From NCBI GenBank assembly GCA_037975125.1, contig CM075852.1, positions 7,647,258-7,711,257 on the forward strand: a stretch of DNA of 64,000 nucleotides. Reading direction: 5' to 3'. How positions within the stretch are numbered: position 1 is the stretch's first letter; every line of letters begins with the position of its first letter. The stretch comes from Latrodectus hesperus (Eukaryota; Arthropoda; Arachnida; Araneae; Theridiidae). The notes beneath the pieces are model-generated. The model saw only the letters and a list, made by a program, of their open reading frames with translations. It was not told where the DNA came from and made no database searches. A program made the position numbers and the translations under genes. Of this stretch, positions 10,122 to 19,453 are shown piece by piece.

Positions 10122-11337
10122 GACGTGGGGTTTAAAACCAAATATTTTGAAATTAATTTATAGCGTAGTTATTGAAAATATTATCTTGTATGCATGCCCT
10201 ATTTGGTACAACGATACAGTGAAAATAAACACAAAGTTGGCTCAGTTACAAAGAATATTCTTGCTAAAAATAGCTAGAACATATAGAACAATTTCTACGG
10301 ATGCACTTCAGATTTTGACAGGAATAATACCATTAGATTTAACAGCAAATAACATGAAACTTAAATACCTACTGTGGAATCATAAGAAGCAAATTAATAT
10401 AAATGGGAAAATGCTAAATGTAAACAATGCCTGGACAAAAAGCAAAATAGTCCATCCACCATGGAAGGAACAGAATATACAATGGGATACAGAAATCATA
10501 GATAGTAATTTCAATGCGTATACAGATGGGTCGAAAATGGATAATAGAGTTGGAGCGGCAGTGATAATATGTAGAGAACGAAACATAATCGATACTTTAA
10601 ATATGAGATTAAATGATGATGCCACGGTTTTCGAGGCAGAGGCAGTTGCCATCTTAGAGGCCATGAATTATGCCATAAATAATCAAGTTCCAAAAATCCA
10701 TATTCATACAGATTCTAGATCTGTTTTAGAGGCGCTTACTTCGAACAAAGAAAATAACAAAACTATAGCAGAGATTATATCAACATATGAAAAACACAGT
10801 AATAAATTCGCTTATCACTGGGTTAAAGCCCATATTGGCATACTTTTTAACGAAACTGCAGATAAGGAAGCAAAACTAGCCACAAGTAAAACTGACATTA
10901 CGCATGTAGTCCCAATTAGCAAGCAGCAAGTTATTACATTATTACGTAAAAGATCAATAGAATCCTGGCAAAACAGATGGAGTACCTCGACCAAAACACG
11001 TAGACTATATGAAATATACAAGGAAGTTTCCGAAAAACGATTAACTTCAAATTTCTTTACAAACCAAATAATCACAGGACATGGTATTTTTGGTGTATAC
11101 CAAAATAGGTTCCATAACAAGAGTCCTCACTGCCCAGTGGACAATGAAATAGAAACAGTGGAACATATGGTCTATGACTGTAAGGAATTCGAGGGTATAC
11201 GTAAGAAACTCTTTCCAACTTCTTATAAAAACAACACTATAAAAGAACTATTACATCATCCAGGTTTCAAAGAGGGTATCAGAGAAATAATCACACGAAG
11301 ATTGCAGCAGCAACTCTCCACCGATAACAACACTTGA
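10122..11337 (+). pseudogene. LINE ORF2 C-terminal part, unit 1 (RT thumb, RNase H, zinc knuckle)
   Basis: The frame is open to TGA at 11335 and starts mid-protein (TWGLKPNILKLIYSVVIENI), which is the thumb end of the reverse transcriptase in R1/LOA-like LINEs. RNase H follows with its acidic residues visible: YTDGSK (Asp, near 10525), EAEAVAI (Glu), HTDSRSVLEAL (Asp) and NETADKEAK. A decayed or reduced zinc knuckle HCPVDNEIETVEHMVYDC lies near the C-terminus. The reverse transcriptase catalytic part and any endonuclease are lost by 5' truncation. There is no start codon of its own; translation from nearby would need outside sequence. Confidence 0.88.
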
Positions 11338-11873
11338 TATTAATTTAAGGTCAATGTAATTTAAATATTGAAATTCTATTAATATATAAGTACAAATTTT
11401 GTTAGTTGTTCGATAATTTAATTATTGTTTATTATGACTTTAGTATATAGTTTTGCCTTGTATAGAATACAGGTGCCTTCATGAAATGTTTTTAGAATTG
11501 CATTGATTTATTTGTATACAAGCTGTATTTGTATTATTTTTGTGTACAAGTTGTATGTATTTAGTTCTGTATTTTATTTTTTTATTTTTGTATTAATAAA
11601 GGCAAGAAGCCATATAATTTGATTTTCAGCAGGGGACTGTGTCTTGGTAGACCCTGGATGGTGGTTGTCGGGCTGCGTTCAATACTCGGCGGTGCCCGGG
11701 TTGTTGATGGACTTTGGCACCCGGCTCACACCTTTCGTTGTAGTGCTAGTTTGGAGGTGGAGTGCCTATGGCTACTCGGCAGCACATGGCCTCCTCGTCC
11801 TGGGTGGATTTCTCCAACGACGAGTCACTATTCTCACCGTATACCTTCGGGTGGGGCGGTTTGGCTATTTCTG
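11338..11873 (+). other. Unit 1 3' UTR and GC-rich tail
   Basis: An AT-rich 3' UTR with AATAAA at 11595-11600 is followed by a sharp switch at about 11620 to GC-rich sequence (…GGTAGACCCTGGATGGTGGT…) that ends at 11873, just before the next 15-bp target copy. The same tail ends unit 2, and a diverged version ends unit 3. The tail varies together with the coding part before it, so it belongs to the element's 3' end and not to the 5' end of the next unit. Confidence 0.75.
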
Positions 11874-11888
11874 TTACCATTTGGGTCC
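11874..11888. repeat. 15-bp target duplication, copy 2 of 4
   Basis: TTACCATTTGGGTCC between the GC-rich tail of unit 1 (…GGCTATTTCTG) and the coding start of unit 2. Confidence 0.85.
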
Positions 11889-13104
11889 GACGTGGGGTTT
11901 AAAACCAAATATTTTGAAATTAATTTATAGCGTAGTTATTGAAAAGATTATCTTGTATGCATGCCCTATTTGGTACAACGATACAGTGAAAATAAACACA
12001 AAGTTGGCTCAGTTACAAAGAATATTCTTGCTAAAAATAGCTAGAACATATAGAACAGTTTCTACGGATGCACTTCAGATTTTGACAGGAATAATACCAT
12101 TAGATTTAACAGCAAATAACATGAAACTTAAATACCTACTGTGGAATCATAAGAAGCAAATTAATATAAATGGGAAAATGCTAAATGTAAACAATGCCTG
12201 GACAAAAAGCAAAATAGTCCATCCACCATGGAAGGAACAGAATATACAATGGGATACAGAAATCATAGATAGTAATTTCAATGCGTATACAGATGGGTCG
12301 AAAATGGATAATAGAGTTGGAGCGGCAGTGATAATATGTAGAGAACGAAACATAATCGATACTTTAAATATGAGATTAAATGATGATGCCACGGTTTTCG
12401 AGGCAGAGGCAGTTGCCATCTTAGAGGCCATGAATTATGCCATAAATAATCAAGTTCCAAAAATCCATATTCATACAGATTCTAGATCTGTTTTAGAGGC
12501 GCTTACTTCGAACAAAGAAAATAATAAAACTATAGCAGAGATTATATCAACATATGAAAAACACAGTAATAAATTCGCTTATCACTGGGTTAAAGCCCAT
12601 ATTGGCATACATTTTAACGAAACTGCAGATAAGGAAGCAAAACTAGCCACAAGTAAAACTGACATTACGCATGTAGTCCCAATTAGCAAGCAGCAAGTTA
12701 TTACATTATTACGTAAAAGATCAATAGAATCTTGGCAAAACAGATGGAGTACCTCGACCAAAACACGTAGACTATATGAAATATACAAGGAAGTTTCCGA
12801 AAAACGATTAACTTCAAATTTCTTTACAAACCAAATAATCACAGGACATGGTATTTTTGGTGTATACCAAAATAGGTTCCATAACAAGAGTCCTCACTGC
12901 CCAGTGGACAATGAAATAGAAACAGTGGAACATATGGTCTATGACTGTAAGGAATTCGAGGGTATACGTAAGAAACTCTTTCCAACTTCTTATAAAAACA
13001 ACACTATAAAAGAACTCTTACATCATCCAGGTTTCAAAGAGGGTATCAGAGAAATAATCACACGAAGATTGCAGCAGCAACTCTCCACCGATAACAACAC
13101 TTGA
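11889..13104 (+). pseudogene. LINE ORF2 C-terminal part, unit 2 (RT thumb, RNase H, zinc knuckle)
   Basis: Almost identical to unit 1, with the same truncation point and a few substitutions, for example IHFNETA where unit 1 has ILFNETA and EKIILY for ENIILY. The RNase H acidic residues (YTDGS, EAEAVA, HTDSR, NETAD) are all present and the frame is open to TGA at 13102. The frame stays open upstream through the GC-rich tail of unit 1 to 11644. That 80-residue extension is an accident of the junction, not part of the protein. Identity and shared truncation point to duplication of unit 1 rather than a fresh insertion. Confidence 0.88.
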
Positions 13105-13646
13105 TATTAATTTAAAGTCAATGTAATTTAAATATTGAAATTCCATTAGTATATAAGTACAAATTTTGTTAGTTGATCGATAATTTTAATTATTGTTTAT
13201 TATGACTTCAGTATATAGTTTTGCCTTGTATAGAATACAGGTGCCTTCATGAAATGTTTTAGAATTGCATTAATTTATTTGTATACAAGCTGTATTTGTA
13301 TTATTTTTTGTGTACAAGTTGTATGTATTTAGTTCTGTATTTTATTTATTTTTATTTTTTTTGTATTAATAAAGGCAAGAAGCCATATAATTTGATCTTC
13401 AGCAGGGGACTGTGTCTTGGTAGACCCTGGATGGTGGTTGTCGGGCTGCGTTCAATACTCGGCGGTGCCCGGGTTGTTGATGGACTTTGGCACCCGGCTC
13501 ACACCTTTCGTTGTAGTGCTAGTATGGAGGTGGGGTGCCTATGGCTACTCGGCAGCACATGGCCTCCTCGTCCTGGGTGGATTTCTCCAACGACGAGTCA
13601 CTATTCTCACCGTATACCTTCGGGTGGGGCGGTTTGGCTATTTCTG
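13105..13646 (+). other. Unit 2 3' UTR and GC-rich tail
   Basis: AATAAA lies at 13368-13373. The GC-rich tail runs from about 13400 to 13646 and is close to identical to that of unit 1. An open frame crosses it into unit 3 by chance. Confidence 0.75.
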
Positions 13647-13661
13647 TTACCATTTGGGTCC
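13647..13661. repeat. 15-bp target duplication, copy 3 of 4
   Basis: Exact TTACCATTTGGGTCC between the unit 2 tail and the RNase H coding start of unit 3. Confidence 0.85.
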
Positions 13662-14399
13662 ACAATTGACATACTTACTATGAAACTTAATGACGAGGCC
13701 TCAGTATATGAGGCGGAGGCAGTAGCAATATTTGAAACCATGAAGTATACTTTAAGAAACAAGATAAGTAATATTCACATACACTCGGACTCTCGATCAG
13801 TTTTAGAGGCCTTGGCAAATAATAAGATAACTAACAATACTTTAAAAGGCATAATAACAATCTACAGATTACATCCTAGAATATTTAACTTTCATTGGGT
13901 TAAAGCCCACTGTGGAATCCAATTTAACGAAATAGCTGATAGAGAAGCAAAGGCAGCCACATTGAAATTAGAAATCACACATAAAACCTTATACAGCAAG
14001 ATTACTGTAAAGACCATCCTAACAAAACACGTTATGAATATTTGGCAAGAAAGATGGGCAAATTCCACTAAGACTAGACTTTATGATATTTATCCCACAG
14101 TATCTACAAATCGACTTATAGCAAATTTTTACACAAATCAAATTAGAACCGGACATGGCGTATTTGGTGTCTACCAAAATCGCTTTCACAATAAATGCGA
14201 ATTGTGTCCTAGTGATCAAGTACCTGACACAGTTGAACATACCGTTTTTGAATGTACTGAATTTGAGGAGACAAGAGTAAAACGGTACCCAAGGAAATAT
14301 AAAGACCTAACAATAAAACAATTATTAATTGACCCTGGCTTTAACAGAGCTATAAAGGACATTATAATTATCAAACTACAGAGACAGATGGACTGTTAG
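13662..14399 (+). pseudogene. LINE RNase H and C-terminus, unit 3 (diverged subfamily)
   Basis: Starts inside RNase H (TIDILTMKLNDEASVYEAEA), so it is truncated further than units 1 and 2 and lacks the first catalytic Asp. The Glu (EAEAVA), second Asp (HSDSRSVLEAL) and the NEIADREAK stretch remain. The C-terminal knuckle CELCPSDQVPDTVEHTVFEC is better preserved than in units 1 and 2. The protein is clearly diverged from units 1 and 2 while sharing runs such as VFGVYQNRFHNK. It ends with TAG at 14397-14399. A separate insertion of a related subfamily is the simplest reading. Confidence 0.85.
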
Positions 14400-14836
14400 A
14401 GGAATATGTATAAATTGTCTTATTGTAACTTTTTATGTTTGTTATATTAAGGTTAATTTGATCATGTTAATTATTGTTAATTTGACTATTGTAGGTTCAA
14501 TTGTCAGTGTTGTTTCTTTTGTTTATGTTAATAAACAGTGTTGTTTCTTTTGTTTATGTTAATAAAGGCAAGTTGCCCTTAAGTTATTAATCTTCCTGGG
14601 GGAGGAGTTTTGTAGACCCTGGCTGGTGGTTGCCGGACTGCGTGCAAGGCCTGATGGTGCTTAGGACGTCATGGCTTTTGGCACCTGGCATCTTACCCTC
14701 GTCGTGGTGATGAGATGGTGGCTGTGCGTGCCGGCTACTCGACAGCACATGCCCCTCGTACTTTGCGGATTACTTCCAGCGATTAGTCATCTTATCGACG
14801 TATACTTTCGGGTGGGTCGTCTAGTTTTTCGTTATG
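14400..14836 (+). other. Unit 3 3' UTR and diverged GC-rich tail
   Basis: It contains a perfect 31-bp tandem duplication (14505-14535 and 14536-14566, each ending in AATAAA) and then a GC-rich tail from about 14590 that matches the other tails only in blocks (TAGACCCTGG, GGTGGTTG, TACTTTCGGGTGGG). The doubled polyadenylation signal is unusual. Confidence 0.75.
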
Positions 14837-14851
14837 TTACCATTTGGGTCC
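14837..14851. repeat. 15-bp target duplication, copy 4 of 4
   Basis: Right outer copy of TTACCATTTGGGTCC, followed by unrelated flank ACTAAGCAATATAAAAGC. Confidence 0.85.
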
Positions 14852-16690
14852 ACTAAGCAATATAAAAGCTAAATTAACTTAATTTTACGAAACCTTAGCA
14901 TCTTTTCGGAGATCTTATCACAACGTTAATCTCTGAATCCTTATTATAACTGTAACTAATAAACAAGGAATCATAACTGAAAAAATCAACAAAGTTTAAT
15001 CATTCATCAAAATCTTATAAAGCATTTTCTGATTCTGCACTAATTATGAGGGAAATAATTACGTATAAAACTTCTCTCCTTTATATTACTTCTGTTATGT
15101 ACGAAAAACGACCGAAAAGCGATAAGCAAACATATCCTCATATGCCTTATCACACACACACATACTCAATAATTATCACTCAGATCTTTTTTAACTGAGT
15201 GTGGACAAAACAAATCGATTGTGTTCATATCTATATGATATGAAAAATAAAGCATTCTTGGACTAACAAGCATTTTTGTTTTGAAAAATTTATCTTAAAC
15301 TTTAATTCAGTTCTATCCATCTGAGATGACAAGTATTATATAAATCAAATATGTCTTCCATCTGCCAATCATCATGGCATTTTAGACTTTATAAACACTT
15401 TCTGCTCCAGTAAAATCTACCAGCCGATTTTATGAATTTTACACACTTTTTGTGATTTTTATTATCAGGTTTATTATTTAAATTTTATTATGAAGATTTT
15501 GCTTTCAGTTTTTTTTATCTTACATAATGTACAATACTATTGACCAGCTTAAAATACTTATAATATGGCGTTTGAAGCACATGCTTTTTCTCACTATTTT
15601 CACTTAACATAAACTCTGCTAATCCCTTAAAGTAAAGAGATAAATCTAAGCATTAATATATTCTAAAAGAACAAATAATGTTTGTAAAAACGTGTTTTAC
15701 AACACTTGTATCTGATGAAAAGCAAACGCTCACGAAAGATTGATGTTGTGCTTAAAGGCATTGAACAGAGCATGAAAATAATAACAAAAAGTCCGTATTA
15801 CTATAATAAGACAACTTAATACAATAATTCGTAAATTGTCAAAAAAAAAAATATCGCTTAAAACATTTTTAAGTTGCTATGAACTCCCTTTAATTATTGA
15901 TAACTAAAAAAAGTAGTAATTTTAGAATATTTAAGATTACTTAAAGTGGTTAAATCATGAATGAAAGTACAATATAATCATATAAAGCTAATTTTCGCAT
16001 CTAAATGTCTACCATCCTATCACACGTCAAGCAAATATATTTAGTTTTTAATATATTTGCCTAAAAGACGTGTAAATTTTTAAAAGTACAATTTTCTATA
16101 ATTTTTGTTTAATGACAATTTTATTAATCTGATAATGAATAAAGGTCATCATGTTTTTGAGTGACGATACTTAACGAACATTGCAATAAAATTATAAAAT
16201 TATAATCTTATCATAATGTAGTAATGTATCAGTTTGTTTTTATTCAATAATTAAAATTTGATATAAGGTTTTCTTTTAAAACTGTTTATAAAAACAGCAT
16301 TTGATAATGATATGGAAAAAACTTTATGGAATAAACTTAAATTGTGACTCAAGTTCATTTAATATCAATCATATTAAAAAAGAAACTCTTGGGGAAATGC
16401 AAAAAGAAATTCGAAAATGAAATATTATTAAACACAATTAAATTTTTTTTTCAAAAGTGATGCAAAATTCCTAATTTTGCTTATTTTGGTTTGGCCTTAC
16501 CTAATTTCAGTTTTGAAAAATTGGTTTAAAATAAGTAAAATCTGCGAATGCAACAAATCACATCATTCATTTTCCAACGATAACAAGGTAATTTCTTGAA
16601 AACTATGATATATCAGGCTGATGGTATCAGCTTAATTTAATTCATTATTCCAAGTGTTTCTTGAAGTCGCGTTGTACACGTGCCTTAGTT
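14852..16690. other. AT-rich non-coding DNA
   Basis: No gene or transposon end was recognised. One imperfect two-part hairpin occurs at 16022-16073: ACACGTC/GACGTGT outside and GCAAATATATT/AATATATTTGC inside. Confidence 0.6.
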
Positions 16691-16695
16691 GGTCA

Positions 16696-16730
16696 AAGTT
16701 TCTGCCTTTGATGACCAAAGGCAGAAACTT
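16696..16730. repeat. Perfect 15-bp hairpin, 5-nt loop (first of a pair)
   Basis: AAGTTTCTGCCTTTG (16696-16710), loop ATGAC, then its exact reverse complement at 16716-16730. A second hairpin of the same dimensions starts 28 bp downstream. Confidence 0.93.
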
Positions 16731-16757
16731 CATCACCAATAGTAACAAATTGTCATT

Positions 16758-16792
16758 AGAATCATTGAATATTCGTGATATTCAATGATTCT
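16758..16792. repeat. Perfect 15-bp hairpin, 5-nt loop (second of a pair)
   Basis: AGAATCATTGAATAT (16758-16772), loop TCGTG, then its exact reverse complement at 16778-16792. The sequence is unrelated to the first hairpin, but arm and loop lengths are identical. Confidence 0.93.
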
Positions 16793-16966
16793 GGAACACA
16801 TGATTTTTTAAAAATCCTTCAGGATAAAAAGTGATACACGAAGTTAAAAGACCGAGATTTCTCAGAAGTGAGAAATAAGAATTATGCATATTTTACGAAT
16901 TACGTCAATATTACTTCTCAAGGTGAAGTCTGTTGTTCTATTCGGTGAAAATAAAGGCTTTTAAGG

Positions 16967-17007
16967 GTTCCCACTTTTATAAATCAAGTTGTTCCCACTT
17001 TTATAAA
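16967..17007 (+). repeat. 17-bp direct repeat, 24-bp period
   Basis: GTTCCCACTTTTATAAA at 16967-16983 and again at 16991-17007. Confidence 0.85.
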
Positions 17008-17039
17008 ACAAAGTCTTCTAATACAGCCACATAACACTC

Positions 17040-17760
17040 TGAATCAATGGATATTATTTGTTCATTGCCACTTTTTGAAGAACTTCGGGCTTACCAATTT
17101 TCAAAATAGCGCCAATTTCAAAACAAAATCATCATTTTAGAAGACTGCAATGGCTTTTCGTGAAGTTTGTTAGATTTCTCTTGTAACCATTATCGCTTAA
17201 TTTGGTTTTTTGCCACCAACTTAAAAATTTGTTTCATTACTTTAGCAAATTATTCAGAAATTTCTAAGTTCTTCCATACCAAATCAGTCATGGCAATGCT
17301 AAAAACTAGATTTGCATCTTTATCTCTTTCGTTTATTTGATGCAGAACTCCCAGCTTTTAAAGGTGAAATTGTATCTCTTTTGCCATTTAATTTTAACTT
17401 CTAAAGATATCTAAAATGCGAGATAGCTTGAATGCATAATGACAAGAACAGCAGCAGAAATCTTCAATCATTATCCGCAAAATATGTGACATCCATATTG
17501 TTCTTGGAACTTCATGTATAACACACTGATAAACCTTCACTTAGGCTATCATGGTATCTGGAGAAGATGGCATGAGCATGTCTACTGATTACTGAACTCT
17601 CCCGATGAATCCCTGAAGAATTTGTTTTGTAATAATTAAGTACATTTATAACCATTTGTTTCAACGCTCTCTTTGGGCCGGCATGCCGCTGCGACACACT
17701 TTTTAAAGTGAATGTATACACACAAGAAAATAATGGATGAAGCGTTTCTTGCTAGAATAG
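17040..17760 (-). other. Possible decayed coding relic, unclassified
   Basis: This stretch is less AT-biased than its neighbours. The minus strand shows coding-like pieces such as KRALKQMVINVLNYYKTNSS near 17640-17700, but there are many stops and no decisive family motif. It may be an old transposase. It sits immediately left of the 17.8-kb inverted-repeat element. Confidence 0.2.
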
Positions 17761-17791
17761 AGAATCGTTTTAATCTATAGAATCTAAATTC

Positions 17792-18752
17792 GGTTCAGTT
17801 TTACTGTACGGTCACCCCTGGGGCGTTTTCTTGACGCCAAATTTGGCGAACATTCGGACCGCCTAATTTTTGTCTGATGCGATTCGCGCGAGATGCTCAG
17901 CTTGTCTCGCAGACAAGTCTCATGCGATCATCTACGAATTTGTGGACTGCCTTATTTAATTAATTCTATTTCGGACCGCCTTATTTTGGTCTGATGCTAT
18001 TCTCGCGAGATGCTCAACTTGCCTCGCGTGACAAGTCTCATGCTATCATCTACGAATCTTCAGATATCGTTTCTAACCTTTATTCGCAAATAAAATTCTG
18101 TTGAGTAAAATAAACACAATTTGCGGTAAGCAAAATACTGTCGTCGAGATTTTATTTCAACAGGTTGTCTGCTGTGCGTTGATTTTTTTTTTTTCAATTA
18201 TAATCTTTTTCAGCTATTATCTTGCAGAATATGTGTGGAGGAAAAATAAACAATAAAATGTGTAACAAATTCCTTGCATTCATCGATTTCATTATACGGG
18301 TCTACCCGCCAAAAACATCTGACCCGGAGCAGGCAGTAGAGGCTTCGATGGCAAAATAGGAGCTGAAGAGAGGTATTTTTATTGTTTATTATTTACGTAA
18401 TTAATAATAAATTAAATGGTCTTCATGAAATGAATATTTACCGATTTAAATTCAGTAATATAAAATTTAATCAAAAAATTTTATGGATAATTTAACATAT
18501 CAACTTTATTATTTACCATTAATGTTTAAAATCTATAAATTTGAATTTTTTTAAATTTGTAAAATTAGTTGAGCATATTGATAGATACCAACAATGTATG
18601 AAATAATTGTCACTATTTCAGTCATTTTCCTCCCGCCGTTTTTCCCCGATCGGGTTTTCGTCATACAGTCACTCTTCATACGTATGACGTCATACGACCT
18701 TGGCGACATTTTGAAAATTTCGCCAAGGGTGACCGTACGGTAAAATTTTATC
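17792..18752. mobile_element. Non-autonomous inverted-repeat DNA element, copy A
   Basis: It is flanked by an exact 8-bp duplication CTAAATTC (17784-17791, 18753-18760). Inverted ends match position by position from the outermost base, with the core TTTTAC(T/C)GTACGGTCACCC at about 17799-17817 and its reverse complement at about 18727-18745. Subterminal CGCCAAATTTGGCG (a perfect 14-bp palindrome) lies inside the left end, and CCTTGGCG/CGCCAAGG pairs near the right end. There is no coding capacity. Size is 961 bp. The 8-bp duplication fits hAT, P or Merlin superfamilies. Confidence 0.8.
17855..18062 (+). repeat. Internal tandem repeat of copy A (117-bp period)
   Basis: Two units start with CGGACCGCCT at 17855 and 17972. 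Both contain TCTGATGC, CGCGAGATGCTCA, GACAAGTCTCATGC and TCATCTACGAAT. A third, unlinked piece of the same module lies at 53629-53692. Confidence 0.85.
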
Positions 18753-19034
18753 CTAAATTCTGTCAGCCTACAGAAACTTCAAGACTATTTTGGAAGTACG
18801 AAGAATTATTATTAAATATCAAAATTTCTGTCGAATTTAGTTTTTGCTGTTTCTAAAATATTCATCGAAAGATATTTTTTAGGATGTTACAAAGTAAGGA
18901 AATTATAAAAAGTGAAACATGAAATACGTTTTACGAATCTAAAAGCTGAAAATACAAAATATATTATTAATATAAAATGGTTGATTCTTTCGTTGCAGTT
19001 GCAATATTGAGTACGCCACTTTATTACGATTCTC

Positions 19035-19445
19035 GGATCAGATTTACTGTATAATCAACATTGTCGCGATTTTGGCGCCAAATTTGGCGAACATTTTTAC
19101 TGGAAACCCGGCAAACTAGTATTTTGGCAACCCTTTTTGTCATTAATTTCTCATGAATATTTACCGATTTAAATTCATTAATATAAAATATAATCAAAAA
19201 ATTTTATGGATAATTTAACATATCAATTTTACCATTGATGTTTGAATTCTATAATCTGCGTTTTTTGTTCATTTTGTAAAATTAGTTGAGCATATTGTTA
19301 GGATACTAACAATGTATGAAATATTTGTCCGTATTTCATCCATTTTCCTCCTGCCATTTTTTCTCGATCCAAAATTACTCATACGCTCACCTTTGGCGAC
19401 TTTTTGAAAATTTCGCCAAAGATGACCGTACGGTAAATTTTTACC
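19035..19445. mobile_element. Non-autonomous inverted-repeat DNA element, copy B
   Basis: This is a second, shorter member of the family at 17792-18752. It is flanked by a different exact 8-bp duplication, CGATTCTC (19027-19034, 19446-19453). The left end reads GGATCAGATTTACTGTA and the right end, reverse complemented, reads GGTAAAAATTTACCGTACGG, in register with copy A. About 19140-19400 is homologous to 18425-18720 of copy A. The tandem-repeat module of copy A is missing. Size is 411 bp. Confidence 0.8.
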
Positions 19446-19453
19446 CGATTCTC

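Larger units (their letters stand above)
10107..14851 (+). mobile_element. Head-to-tail array of three 5'-truncated LINE copies at one target
   Basis: Three LINE fragments in the same orientation are bounded and separated by four exact copies of TTACCATTTGGGTCC (10107-10121, 11874-11888, 13647-13661, 14837-14851). Each unit consists of a C-terminal coding piece, an AT-rich 3' UTR with AATAAA, and a GC-rich tail of about 250 bp ending at the next 15-mer. Units 1 and 2 are nearly identical and share one 5' truncation point. Unit 3 is a diverged subfamily with a different truncation point and a correspondingly diverged GC-rich tail. Confidence 0.85.

Noticed and set aside
10380..11120. Minus-strand frames inside the LINE units
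   Set aside because: They mirror conserved RNase H coding on the + strand and repeat identically in unit 2; no motifs of their own.
11644..11888. Open frame through the GC-rich tail fused to the unit 2 LINE protein
   Set aside because: The tail is a repeated non-coding 3' end, and the fusion exists only because no stop happens to fall at the junction. The same tail upstream of unit 3 gives an unrelated fusion.
16696..16792. microRNA precursors
   Set aside because: 15-bp stems with 5-nt loops are too short for normal precursors, and there is no expression evidence.
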